The notes beneath the pieces were generated by a model, which had not been told where the DNA came from, did no database searches, and worked only from the letters and a program-made list of their open reading frames with translations. The position numbers were made by a program, and so were the translations under genes. From Gallibacterium trehalosifermentans (lineage in GTDB: Bacteria; Pseudomonadota; Gammaproteobacteria; Enterobacterales; Pasteurellaceae), in NCBI RefSeq assembly GCF_042433055.1, contig NZ_JBHLWB010000003.1, forward strand, positions 62,001 to 126,000: a DNA stretch of 64,000 nucleotides, written 5' to 3'. This document shows positions 26,164 to 34,253 of this stretch, piece after piece. How positions within the stretch are numbered: the stretch's first letter is position 1; every line of letters starts with the position of its first letter.

Positions 26164-27060
26164 ATGTTTAAAGGAATACTACTTGCCTTACTGGCGGCAG
26201 CACTAAATGGGACGATTGGTATCTTCAGTAAGGTATTAATTGAACATGGTATGACGATTGAGGCAATCGCTTTTATTAAAACGTTGTGGGCGTTTATCTT
26301 GATTAGCCTATTATTAGGACGCCAAACCCAGCGCACTCAATTACAAGACATTCAAACAGCATTTACCTCAGTAACAACCTTATTACTACAAATTGCTTTT
26401 TGCGCTTTCTTAGGCATTTTTGTGCTATTTTTCTTTGAAACCACCGCTTATCAATACGGACAAGCAGCAAATGTGGTTGTAGTATTAATGGCAGCCGCTG
26501 CGGTGTCGGCATTAATTGGTGGTTGGCTATTATTAGCGGAAAAAATCACGTTGTCGGCAATCATTGGTACACTTGTCGCCATAACGGGTATTTTTATTAT
26601 TTCGTGGGCTGGGAGTAGCAGTTGGCAAGCAGTGTTCTATGCAGCACTAGCAGGCAGTGGTTATGGTATTTTTTCTGTCTTAGTTAAACGTTTTGATTTA
26701 AAAGGTGGATTACCACTAACTAAAATGTTGATGTTGTTTGGCGCACTATTTTTATTCATTCCATTTGTACAAAATTTACAGCCGATTGAGTGGAATATCA
26801 GTGTGGTATTGAATTTGCTGGCGTTAGCGATTTTGCCAACCTTATTGGGGTTTTATTGCATTACCAAAGCATTAGCTTGTATTAGTGCTGCCAATGTACA
26901 AGTAACAGGATTATCAGAACCGATTTTTTCAATGTTACTTGCATGGATCTTTTTAAATGAGGTTCCAACAAGTCAATTTTTCTTAGGGGCGGTTTGTATC
27001 ATAATCGGCATTATTTTGATTAATCAGTTATACCGAGTATCACCTAAAACAGAAGGGTAG
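26164..27060 (+). CDS. EamA-family (DMT) transporter
   Basis: A 298-residue inner-membrane protein with ten predicted helices in two EamA halves. Hallmarks are the N-terminal AALNGTIGIFSKVLIEHGM and the second-half start GSGYGIFSVLVKRFD, and the C-terminal LSEPIFSMLLAWIFLNEVP, which is the classic EamA motif. Members export or import amino acids, nucleosides or other metabolites; the substrate here is unknown. It is followed after 19 bp by mnmA on the same strand, so they may share a transcript. Confidence 0.85.
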   Translation: MFKGILLALLAAALNGTIGIFSKVLIEHGMTIEAIAFIKTLWAFILISLLLGRQTQRTQLQDIQTAFTSVTTLLLQIAFCAFLGIFVLFFFETTAYQYGQAANVVVVLMAAAAVSALIGGWLLLAEKITLSAIIGTLVAITGIFIISWAGSSSWQAVFYAALAGSGYGIFSVLVKRFDLKGGLPLTKMLMLFGALFLFIPFVQNLQPIEWNISVVLNLLALAILPTLLGFYCITKALACISAANVQVTGLSEPIFSMLLAWIFLNEVPTSQFFLGAVCIIIGIILINQLYRVSPKTEG

Positions 27061-27079
27061 AGAAAATAAAGGATAAAAA

Positions 27080-28234
27080 ATGACATTAATTTCAAAAACA
27101 TTCACCAGTTTAATCACCATCACACCAGAACAATTTGCCAAAAATCAACAGAAGAAAGTGATTGTAGGAATGTCTGGTGGTGTCGATTCTTCCGTTTCGG
27201 CTTATATTCTACAGCAGCAAGGCTATCAAGTTGAAGGCTTATTTATGAAGAATTGGGAAGAAGATGATGATACAGAATATTGTTCTGCGGCAACTGATTT
27301 AGCTGATGCACAGGCTGTTTGTGATCGTCTTGGTATTCACTTACATAAAATTAATTTTGCAGCAGAGTATTGGGATAATGTTTTTGAACATTTTTTACAA
27401 GAATATAAAGCAGGCAGAACACCAAATCCTGATATTTTGTGTAATAAAGAGATTAAGTTTAAAGCCTTTTTAGAATATGCCGCAGAGGATTTAGGCGCTG
27501 ATTATATTGCCACAGGGCATTATGTGCGCCGTTGTGGGGAAGATGATAATGCACAACTATTACGTGGCTTAGATAGTAACAAAGATCAAAGTTATTTTTT
27601 ATATACGTTAAGTAGCAAGCAAGTTGGGCAAAGTCTATTCCCTGTCGGGGAATTAGAAAAGCCTGTGGTGCGTCAAATTGCAGATGAGTTAGGATTAGCG
27701 ACTGCGAAGAAAAAAGATTCAACAGGGATTTGCTTCATTGGTGAACGGAAGTTTAAAGACTTTTTAGCACGTTATTTACCAGCCCAACCTGGGGATATTC
27801 GTACGGTAAATGGCGAAGTAATTGGTCGCCATGATGGCTTGATGTATCACACTTTAGGACAACGCAAAGGCTTGCGTATTGGTGGTTTAAAAAATGCAGG
27901 CGATGAAGCGTGGTATGTGGTGGATAAAGATCTTGAACATAATGAACTGATTGTGGCACAAGGACACGATCACCCAAGATTATTTTCTATCGGTTTGATT
28001 GCTGCTCAATTACATTGGGTGAATCGTCAACCTATTACGCAACGATTACGTTGTACAGTGAAAACGCGTTATCGCCAGCAAGATGTGGCTTGTGAGATTA
28101 TTCCTATCAATGATGAAAGCATAGAAGTGCGTTTTGACGAACCACAAATGGCGGTAACACCAGGACAATCAGCTGTATTTTATCTTGATGAGGTTTGTCT
28201 TGGTGGGGGGATTATTGAGCAGCAGATTCGTTAA
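27080..28234 (+). CDS. mnmA: tRNA-specific 2-thiouridylase
   Basis: Makes 2-thiouridine at the wobble position (U34) of tRNA-Lys, -Glu and -Gln, using sulfur relayed by TusE. The 384-residue protein has the PP-loop SGGVDSS (32-38), catalytic Cys121 in PNPDILCNKEIKF and the persulfide Cys218 in STGICFIGER, and the C-terminal domains are complete. It carries about 15-18 residues more at the N-terminus than E. coli MnmA; a later internal start is possible, but AAGGAT precedes the chosen ATG. No separate terminator is visible; the dispersed repeat begins 75 bp downstream. Confidence 0.96.
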   Translation: MTLISKTFTSLITITPEQFAKNQQKKVIVGMSGGVDSSVSAYILQQQGYQVEGLFMKNWEEDDDTEYCSAATDLADAQAVCDRLGIHLHKINFAAEYWDNVFEHFLQEYKAGRTPNPDILCNKEIKFKAFLEYAAEDLGADYIATGHYVRRCGEDDNAQLLRGLDSNKDQSYFLYTLSSKQVGQSLFPVGELEKPVVRQIADELGLATAKKKDSTGICFIGERKFKDFLARYLPAQPGDIRTVNGEVIGRHDGLMYHTLGQRKGLRIGGLKNAGDEAWYVVDKDLEHNELIVAQGHDHPRLFSIGLIAAQLHWVNRQPITQRLRCTVKTRYRQQDVACEIIPINDESIEVRFDEPQMAVTPGQSAVFYLDEVCLGGGIIEQQIR

Positions 28235-28308
28235 TGGGATAAAGATGTTATTGTGTGTAATGAAAATTTAGTTTTTTGACAAAGTCATATATCAATATTC
28301 TTAGCTAA
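28235..28308. other. Short gap before the dispersed repeat
   Basis: AT-rich DNA between mnmA and the repeat copy, with no gene or terminator seen. Together with the repeat and the short stretch to 28606 it forms the 372-bp gap between mnmA and scrR. Confidence 0.5.
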
Positions 28309-28535
28309 ATTTAGGTTTCGCCCTAAAGGGCGACTTCATTTTTTTGTTCGTGCAAAAAAACGAAGCAAAAAAAGCACGCCCTAGTGCCTTGTTATTCCCT
28401 CATTCCGTCAAGATTTTTCGGGCGGCAAAAAACTGATATTTTTCTTCGTAAAACTCAGAAAAATTAGACGTTTTTTGCCTAAAAATCCTTCCTACATTCG
28501 GACAAGGCACAAGGGAATCTATTAATTATTTTATC
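28309..28535 (-). repeat. Dispersed structured repeat, copy 2
   Basis: The reverse complement of the element at 12-241, about 227 bp. It keeps all three hairpins: CGCCCTAAAGGGCG (28319-28332), a stem CTTC/GAAG plus TTTTTTTG/CAAAAAAA (28334-28365), and the long palindrome between GTGCCTTG (28384-28391) and CAAGGCAC (28503-28510). It separates mnmA from the convergent scrR and may stop both transcripts through its hairpins and T runs. Confidence 0.88.
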
Positions 28536-28606
28536 GAGATCTATTTTTGAAATTAGATTTGTCAGCAGTCTAAAGCCTTTATTTCACAATAAAGGCTTTT
28601 AATCGA

Positions 28607-29623
28607 TTAATTTCGCCAAATAATTTTCGCTGGAATAATTTGATTTTCAACTGTCTCACCTTTCAGTAGTGCTTGTAGCATCACAAACAGTTGCTGCGCA
28701 ATTTTTTGATGGTTTTGTTGAATGGAATTAATTTTGAACGGCAAGCAATTCAATAGCTCATAGTCATCAAAGGTAGAAAGGTGCATTTTTCCTGAGGTCA
28801 GTTGATCAAGTAACTGATGATCGTTGAGAAAACGTAACACCCCCTCTAATAGCGCATACGATCCTGTAAAAAGGGCGTGTGGTAAACGACCCAGTCTATG
28901 ATAAAGTTGCTCAATCGCCAGATAAGCACTCTCAGCATAATAAGAGGTTTGGATAACCCAGTCAGGTTGTAATGTTAAGTTTGCTTTACGTAAACCTTGC
29001 TTAAAACCAGATAATCGTGCGGTACTTGGGCGTAATTCGGCTTGTCCCCCGATATAGTAAAATTCGGAGAGTTGATAACGTTGGCATAAAGTATCAATTA
29101 GCTCAATGACCGCACTTTCATCATCGGTAATAATGAATGGTGTGCTGCTTTTTTGAGTAGCGCGGTCAAGTTGAATGACAGGAACGTTAATGTTTAAACC
29201 ACGATAATAAGCCGCATCAGCATGAATTGGTGTGGTAATTAATAGATCAATTTGCCGATCAAGCAAGCGTTCAATCGCAATCGTTTCCTGTTGTAGCATT
29301 TCATCAGAGCACGCAATGATGAGTTGTAAGCCATTATCCCGACAGAGCCGTTCTAATGTTTTTGTCGTCGCAGCAAACCCTAAATTGGAAAAATCAGGAA
29401 TGACTAATCCGATGGTATTGCTGCGCTGTGCTTGCAAAGCTCGGGCAACACTATTCGCTTTATAGTGATGTTTTTTAGCAATCGCGAGAATTTTTTCTTG
29501 GGTTTCTGGTTTGATGCGGAAATTATTCCCACGACCATTTAATACCATGCTGACAGTAGTTTTCGATACGCCTGTTAATTGGGCAATGTCCGTAATTGTC
29601 AGTCGTTTACTATTGGTATTCAT
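28607..29623 (-). CDS. scrR: LacI-family sucrose operon repressor
   Basis: A 338-residue transcription repressor. The N-terminal LacI-type helix-turn-helix is clear (ITDIAQLTGVSKTTVSMVLNGRG, then the hinge helix ANSVARALQ), and the rest is a periplasmic-binding-like ligand domain (SNTIGLVIPD, followed by ligand-contact loops). It overlaps scrB by 4 bp and is the last gene of scrK-scrB-scrR, so it is produced under its own control. The likely operators are the two CTAAA-nnGTTTTAG palindromes in the scrK/scrA control region. The inducer in related systems is fructose or fructose-1-phosphate; unknown here. Confidence 0.88.
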   Translation of the reverse strand: MNTNSKRLTITDIAQLTGVSKTTVSMVLNGRGNNFRIKPETQEKILAIAKKHHYKANSVARALQAQRSNTIGLVIPDFSNLGFAATTKTLERLCRDNGLQLIIACSDEMLQQETIAIERLLDRQIDLLITTPIHADAAYYRGLNINVPVIQLDRATQKSSTPFIITDDESAVIELIDTLCQRYQLSEFYYIGGQAELRPSTARLSGFKQGLRKANLTLQPDWVIQTSYYAESAYLAIEQLYHRLGRLPHALFTGSYALLEGVLRFLNDHQLLDQLTSGKMHLSTFDDYELLNCLPFKINSIQQNHQKIAQQLFVMLQALLKGETVENQIIPAKIIWRN

Positions 29624-31086
29624 AACGTATCCTTGTCAAAATGGATTGGTAAAACGCTACCTATTGTTACTGTCATTGGTTGTTCTACCACAATAACATT
29701 CTGCTTATTTTCAATAAAAAAGCGAGAAGTCATTGCTTTTTCGCCATGATTGAAGAAGATTTCAATAATGGAATGATCAATAAAAATATCAATTTCGTCT
29801 AATTGTTCAATTTTGCAGTAACGTTGTTGCCCAAACTGACGCATACTTTCTGTTTGCTCAGTTTGACTCCGATCTAAACAGAAAATACCGTTTTTATAGC
29901 TTAATGTAAGATGCTGTTGTTTGTCATTGCTAAATAAACGTAAGCAGAATGGCTGTTGTTTCACCGCAAGATGCAGATAACTTTGTGTGAGATTAGGATA
30001 TTCTAGTTGATCAGTAATGGTATATTGCTGGCATTGTTGTATATTTTTTTGAACTTGTTCGATTGGATATTGATAAATTGTCGTCCCTTCTAACCAAAGT
30101 TTACGAGGTAAGGTGAGCATTGAATGCCATTGATAGCGATCGGTTGGGTATTGTAAATCAGGCAGCCCACACCAGCCATACATGATGGTTTCATCAGTGT
30201 TATTAAGCCCAGAAAAGGTTTGTGGGGCATAAAAATCAAAACCTTGATCTAATTCAGCGAAATTTTCAATGTTGAAATTCCGCTCTTGTAGTTGTCCGAC
30301 TACATAAGTGGCATGATAATTATTTTGGAATTGATTGGTTTCCCGTTTTTTTCCTTGAGGCGACCAGATAAAAATATCTTTCCCACTCAGTTTTGTTAAA
30401 TCAGGGCATTCCCACATAAAAATCTGCTGGTTATCAAAAGGAGATAATGTTAATTCACCTAATAAACGTGGCGTATCTTGCAGTGAATCCATTTCATATA
30501 ACAGGGCTGTCCCAGAAAGATTGTCTCGTTGTGCGCCTAACACAAAGCGAATTTTGCCATTTTCTGTAACAAATGGTTTTGGATCACGGCAGTGTTCCGT
30601 GTAGCCTTGCGGTGCTGCTGTGAGTAATGGGCGTTTTTCTAATAATGTGCCGTTACGATCAAAAATGGCAATATTTTGAAAAGGAATGCGTTGATTGTCG
30701 CTTTCTCGACGTGTATTCCCAGTATAAAACACCACGATTTTGTCTTGATAATTAATTGCACCGCCTGAATAACAACCATGGGATTCAAATAGTTCATCTG
30801 GGATTAAACAATCAGCTAATTCAAAATGTTGAAAATCTTTGGTGCGGTAATGACGCCAGTGCTTCATGCCATGAAAAGCACCAAAAGGGAACCATTGGTA
30901 AAAAATATGGTAATGATCACCATCAAAAATTAAACCGTTAGGGTCATTCAATAAACCTGTTGGCGGAGCAAGATGATATTTTGGACGATGATGAATATCT
31001 TGCGCAACTTGTTCTGCAAGTTGTGTTAATTCATTAGGTTGTGCAGTATGAAGACTACGATATTTACCTTGGTTAAAAATAATCAT
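29620..31086 (-). CDS. scrB: Sucrose-6-phosphate hydrolase (GH32)
   Basis: Hydrolyses sucrose-6-phosphate, delivered by ScrA, to glucose-6-phosphate and fructose. 488 residues. Glycoside hydrolase 32 motifs are all present: the nucleophile Asp48 in GLLNDPNG, the transition-state stabiliser in CRDPKPF, and the acid/base Glu in MWECPD. A C-terminal beta-sandwich follows (DIFIDHSIIEIFFNHGEKAMTSRFF is diagnostic). It lies 16 bp downstream of scrK and overlaps scrR by 4 bp (ATGA). Cytoplasmic; no signal peptide. Confidence 0.95.
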   Translation of the reverse strand: MIIFNQGKYRSLHTAQPNELTQLAEQVAQDIHHRPKYHLAPPTGLLNDPNGLIFDGDHYHIFYQWFPFGAFHGMKHWRHYRTKDFQHFELADCLIPDELFESHGCYSGGAINYQDKIVVFYTGNTRRESDNQRIPFQNIAIFDRNGTLLEKRPLLTAAPQGYTEHCRDPKPFVTENGKIRFVLGAQRDNLSGTALLYEMDSLQDTPRLLGELTLSPFDNQQIFMWECPDLTKLSGKDIFIWSPQGKKRETNQFQNNYHATYVVGQLQERNFNIENFAELDQGFDFYAPQTFSGLNNTDETIMYGWCGLPDLQYPTDRYQWHSMLTLPRKLWLEGTTIYQYPIEQVQKNIQQCQQYTITDQLEYPNLTQSYLHLAVKQQPFCLRLFSNDKQQHLTLSYKNGIFCLDRSQTEQTESMRQFGQQRYCKIEQLDEIDIFIDHSIIEIFFNHGEKAMTSRFFIENKQNVIVVEQPMTVTIGSVLPIHFDKDTL

Positions 31087-31102
31087 CTTTGCTCTCCTCT
31101 AA

Positions 31103-32029
31103 TTAATTGTTTAATAGTTGTTGTAATTGCTGTTTGTTTGGTAAGGCTGACATGGCACCTTTTGCTGTGGTGGCTAAACCACCGCAGAGGTTAGCTTGGA
31201 TAATGGCTTGTTCTAATACTTGAGCATTTTGCCATTGGTTATATTGTGCTAAACCTTGCAACATACCACCTACAAACGCATCGCCAGCACCTGTGGTATC
31301 GACGACGTTAACTTTATTACCTGTGATTTTGCCACTAATTTGTTGATAGAAATAAACCGCCCCTTCTGCACCAAGTGTTACCAGAATTAATTTATCAGGG
31401 TACTGTTGGCGTGTTTGCTGAATAGCTTGTTCAAGATTTTCAAGACCGCTCAATAGGCAAATTTCTTCTTCGGAGAATTTAATTACATCAGCACATTCAA
31501 TCATTTTTTTGACTTCTGCAAGCATAGTTTGTTGATCAGCCCATAAGCTTGGTCGTAAGTTTGGATCAAATGAGACAAAACCGCCTGCTTGCTTAATTTG
31601 TTCCACCGCTTGTTGCACGGTTGTACGAGAAGGTTGATGAATGAGGGCGATGGAACAGAAATGTAACCATTCTCCTGATTTAAATATTGGCAGATCGGTT
31701 GGTTGGAGAAATTGATCTGCACTTGGGTTGACCATAAAAGTAAAGGTTCTTTCACCAGCATGATCAAGATCCACAATAACTGTTGATGTACGATGCTCTG
31801 GATCGAGGTGCATATAAGTAGTATCAACTTTTTCTGTTGATAATGTTTGTTGTAAGAAACGTCCTAAGGGATCGTTACCCACTCGTCCAATGAAACCGCT
31901 TTCGCCCGATAAACGAGAAATGGCGACCGCAACATTCGCAGGCGCACCACCTGGACAGCGTAAATAGTGATGTTCACCATCTGGTAATAAATCAACAACG
32001 GCATCACCTAAAACCCATACTTTATTCAT
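31103..32029 (-). CDS. scrK: Fructokinase, PfkB family
   Basis: Phosphorylates fructose released by ScrB to fructose-6-phosphate, linking sucrose use with glycolysis. The 308-residue ribokinase-fold protein shows the N-terminal substrate motif CPGGAPANVAVAISRLSG (near 25-42) and the C-terminal catalytic signature NVVDTTGAGDAFVGG with the anion-hole Gly and catalytic Asp. It is the first gene of scrK-scrB-scrR, reading away from scrA; its promoter holds one of the two ScrR-like operators. Confidence 0.93.
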   Translation of the reverse strand: MNKVWVLGDAVVDLLPDGEHHYLRCPGGAPANVAVAISRLSGESGFIGRVGNDPLGRFLQQTLSTEKVDTTYMHLDPEHRTSTVIVDLDHAGERTFTFMVNPSADQFLQPTDLPIFKSGEWLHFCSIALIHQPSRTTVQQAVEQIKQAGGFVSFDPNLRPSLWADQQTMLAEVKKMIECADVIKFSEEEICLLSGLENLEQAIQQTRQQYPDKLILVTLGAEGAVYFYQQISGKITGNKVNVVDTTGAGDAFVGGMLQGLAQYNQWQNAQVLEQAIIQANLCGGLATTAKGAMSALPNKQQLQQLLNN

Positions 32030-32061
32030 ACTTTTATCCTCTTTAGGTTATCTATGAGAAA

Positions 32062-32090
32062 ATTCTAGCTAAACCGTTTTAGTTCGGCAA
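32062..32090 (-). promoter_or_regulatory. scrKBR promoter
   Basis: On the minus strand: -35 TTGCCG (32085-32090), 17-bp spacer, -10 TAGAAT (32062-32067). The spacer contains the operator at 32069-32082, and the predicted start near 32055 lies about 70 bp from the centre of the CRP site. Confidence 0.7.
32069..32082. promoter_or_regulatory. ScrR operator, scrK side
   Basis: CTAAACCGTTTTAG, a LacI-family palindrome with one imperfect position pair, matching the perfect copy at 32170-32183. It sits between the -35 and -10 of the scrK promoter. Confidence 0.75.
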
Positions 32091-32117
32091 ATTTATTTGT
32101 AAAATTTATATTGAAAG

Positions 32118-32133
32118 TGTTATCTGGATCACA
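32118..32133. promoter_or_regulatory. CRP binding site in the scr control region
   Basis: TGTTATCTGGATCACA matches the CRP consensus TGTGA-n6-TCACA with one mismatch. It lies midway between the two divergent promoters, about 71 bp from each predicted start, a position suitable for class I activation of both. Confidence 0.75.
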
Positions 32134-32160
32134 AAATTGAGATCTTATTTTTTATCTGGA

Positions 32161-32190
32161 TAGATTTTACTAAAACGTTTTAGCTATAAT
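32161..32190 (+). promoter_or_regulatory. scrA promoter
   Basis: A perfect -10 TATAAT (32185-32190) with a poor -35 (TAGATT at 32161-32166, 18-bp spacer), as expected for a CRP-dependent promoter. The perfect operator palindrome occupies the spacer. Confidence 0.7.
32170..32183. promoter_or_regulatory. ScrR operator, scrA side
   Basis: CTAAAACGTTTTAG, a perfect 14-bp palindrome of the LacI/GalR type with central CG. It lies in the scrA promoter spacer, 101 bp centre to centre from the scrK-side copy. Confidence 0.85.
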
Positions 32191-32232
32191 TAATCTTATT
32201 GATAATTTAACCACCTACTAGGAGAAAAACCG

Positions 32233-33657
32233 ATGGATTTTCCAAAAATTGCAAATCTGCTCATTGAGAAGTTGGGCGGTAAAGAAAATATTAGTGGCGT
32301 TGCGCATTGTGCCACACGATTACGTTTAGTCTTAAAAGATGAAAGTAAAGTTGCTAAAGAGGCGATTGAACAAATTGAAGGCGTTAAAGGACAATTTTCA
32401 GTTGCTGGACAGTATCAAGTCATTTTCGGTTCTGGGACGGTAAATAAAGTACACGCCGCCATGACTGAGATTTTAGGGCTGGGCGATATGACCAAGAGCG
32501 ATGTTGCTAACTTGGGTGCAGAAAAACAAAATATTTTACAACGATTAGTAAAAGGTTTAGCGGATATTTTTGTGCCAATTATCCCAGCTATTGTGGCGGG
32601 TGGTTTGCTAATGGGATTAGCAAATGTTTTCACTGCACAAGGTTTATTTATTGATAATCAATCATTAATTGATGCTTATCCAAATCTTTCTGATCTTGCT
32701 GCAATGATCAATACCTTTGCAAACGCACCATTTGTCTATTTACCTATTCTGTTAGCCTTTTCTGCGAGTAGAAAATTTGGGGGCAATCCATTTTTAGGGG
32801 CGGCATTAGGTATGTTAATGGTGCACCCTGATTTATTAAATGGTTGGGGATTTAGTGCTGCAAGTTTATCTGGCAATATTCCATACTGGGATATTTTAGG
32901 TTTCCATATTGAAAAAGTAGGTTATCAAGGTTCAGTATTACCAGTATTAGCCGCAACATGGATTCTGGCTAAATTAGAGAATGGTTTCCGCAAAGTGATT
33001 CCATCAGTATTAGATAATCTGTTAACTCCGTTACTTGCGTTATTTATTACAGGCATTTTAACGTTTACTTTTGTTGGACCAATTACTCACAAATTAGGTT
33101 TCTTAATTGGAGACGGGTTGACTTGGTTATATGACACGACAGGGGTTGTTGGCGGGGCAATCTTTGGGGCTTTCTATGCGCCGATTGTGATTACGGGTAT
33201 GCATCAAACTTTCATTGCGATTGAAACCCAATTATTAGCCGATATTGCGCATACTGGCGGTACCTTTATTTTCCCAATCGCAGCAATGTCAAATGTCGCA
33301 CAAGGTGCAGCTTGTTTAGGGGTAATGTTCTTAATTCGAGATGCAAAAGTGAAAGGTATTGCATTACCATCAGGTATCAGTGCGTTGTTAGGGATTACTG
33401 AACCAGCCATGTTTGGGGTGAACTTAAAGTATCGTTATCCATTTATCGCTGCGATGATTGGTTCTGGCGTATCAAGTGCATTTATCGCTTTCTTCCATGC
33501 AAAAGCACAAGCCTTAGGTGCGGCTGGGTTACCAGGTATTATTTCAATCAAACCAGATAGTATTGCGGTTTATTGTATTGGAATGTTGATTTCGTTTGTG
33601 GTTACGTTTTCCATGACATTATTGTTAGGATTAAGAGCTAAGAGAAAGGCAAGTTAG
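32233..33657 (+). CDS. scrA: Sucrose PTS permease, EIIBC
   Basis: Takes up sucrose with phosphorylation to sucrose-6-phosphate. 474 residues: an N-terminal EIIB domain with the phosphorylated Cys26 in GVAHCATRLRL, then the EIIC membrane domain of about ten helices, with the substrate-loop motifs GMHQTFIAIE and GITEPAMFGVN. No EIIA domain is present, so a glucose-type EIIA (Crr) encoded elsewhere must supply the phosphate, as in other ScrA proteins. An excellent ribosome site, AGGAG, lies upstream. It is divergent from scrKBR. Confidence 0.95.
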   Translation: MDFPKIANLLIEKLGGKENISGVAHCATRLRLVLKDESKVAKEAIEQIEGVKGQFSVAGQYQVIFGSGTVNKVHAAMTEILGLGDMTKSDVANLGAEKQNILQRLVKGLADIFVPIIPAIVAGGLLMGLANVFTAQGLFIDNQSLIDAYPNLSDLAAMINTFANAPFVYLPILLAFSASRKFGGNPFLGAALGMLMVHPDLLNGWGFSAASLSGNIPYWDILGFHIEKVGYQGSVLPVLAATWILAKLENGFRKVIPSVLDNLLTPLLALFITGILTFTFVGPITHKLGFLIGDGLTWLYDTTGVVGGAIFGAFYAPIVITGMHQTFIAIETQLLADIAHTGGTFIFPIAAMSNVAQGAACLGVMFLIRDAKVKGIALPSGISALLGITEPAMFGVNLKYRYPFIAAMIGSGVSSAFIAFFHAKAQALGAAGLPGIISIKPDSIAVYCIGMLISFVVTFSMTLLLGLRAKRKAS

Positions 33658-33674
33658 TTTTATTGCTTAAGAAA

Positions 33675-33703
33675 AAAGGCTGGTAAATCCAGCCTTTAAT
33701 CTA
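33675..33703 (+). terminator. Terminator of scrA
   Basis: AAAGGCTGG (33675-33683) and CCAGCCTTT (33689-33697) pair perfectly around TAAAT. A- and T-rich flanks on both sides would allow bidirectional use with the convergent lipoprotein gene. Confidence 0.85.
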
Positions 33704-33728
33704 TTTATTTTTGTGAGAATGAAATAAT

Positions 33729-34211
33729 TTATTTCTTTTGTTCAGTGTCATTCACTTGCTTTTGTAAATCTTCTAATGCTTTTTCTGCATCGGCTAAACT
33801 TTGTAATGTTTTCTCTTGTAAGCTAGTATAAGTTTGAATTTCTTCTTGTGATGGTTGGTGATTGACTAAATCCGCCGACATCTTCATTAAATCAACAAGG
33901 AGTTTTAAACTGTCGTTATATTTTGTTTGGATTAGTTTAGTTTCTGCACTTTTCATATTTAAATCATTGAATGCTTTTATGGCAGTTTGGGTATTGTCAA
34001 TAATGGTATCATACACTTTTACTTTATCTTCCCCAGTTTTTGCTGCCTCAAGCTGTTGAGCTAATTGAACAAAGTGCTCTGATTGTAGAGAGGTTTTAAT
34101 AACCTGATTGATAGCGTCTATATCCGTTTTTAATTCCACTGTTTTATCGCCACAGGCAGCAAGAAATAACGTAAATAAACTTACTAAGAAAAAGTTTTTT
34201 AATTGTTGCAT
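33729..34211 (-). CDS. Hypothetical lipoprotein, helical
   Basis: A 160-residue predicted lipoprotein with signal and lipobox LAAC (Cys20). The mature part (GDKTVELKTDIDAINQVI...) is rich in Lys, Glu, Gln and Leu with heptad-like spacing, especially SLQEKTLQSLADAEKALEDLQKQV near the C-terminus, so it is probably a helical bundle or short coiled coil. I do not recognise the family; Pasteurellaceae have lipoproteins of this kind with no known function. It lies 42 bp after queH on the same strand and could belong to the ispB-queH transcript. Confidence 0.75.
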   Translation of the reverse strand: MQQLKNFFLVSLFTLFLAACGDKTVELKTDIDAINQVIKTSLQSEHFVQLAQQLEAAKTGEDKVKVYDTIIDNTQTAIKAFNDLNMKSAETKLIQTKYNDSLKLLVDLMKMSADLVNHQPSQEEIQTYTSLQEKTLQSLADAEKALEDLQKQVNDTEQKK

Positions 34212-34253
34212 AAAATTATATCCTTAAATAAAAGATTGAATTAGATAAATGAA

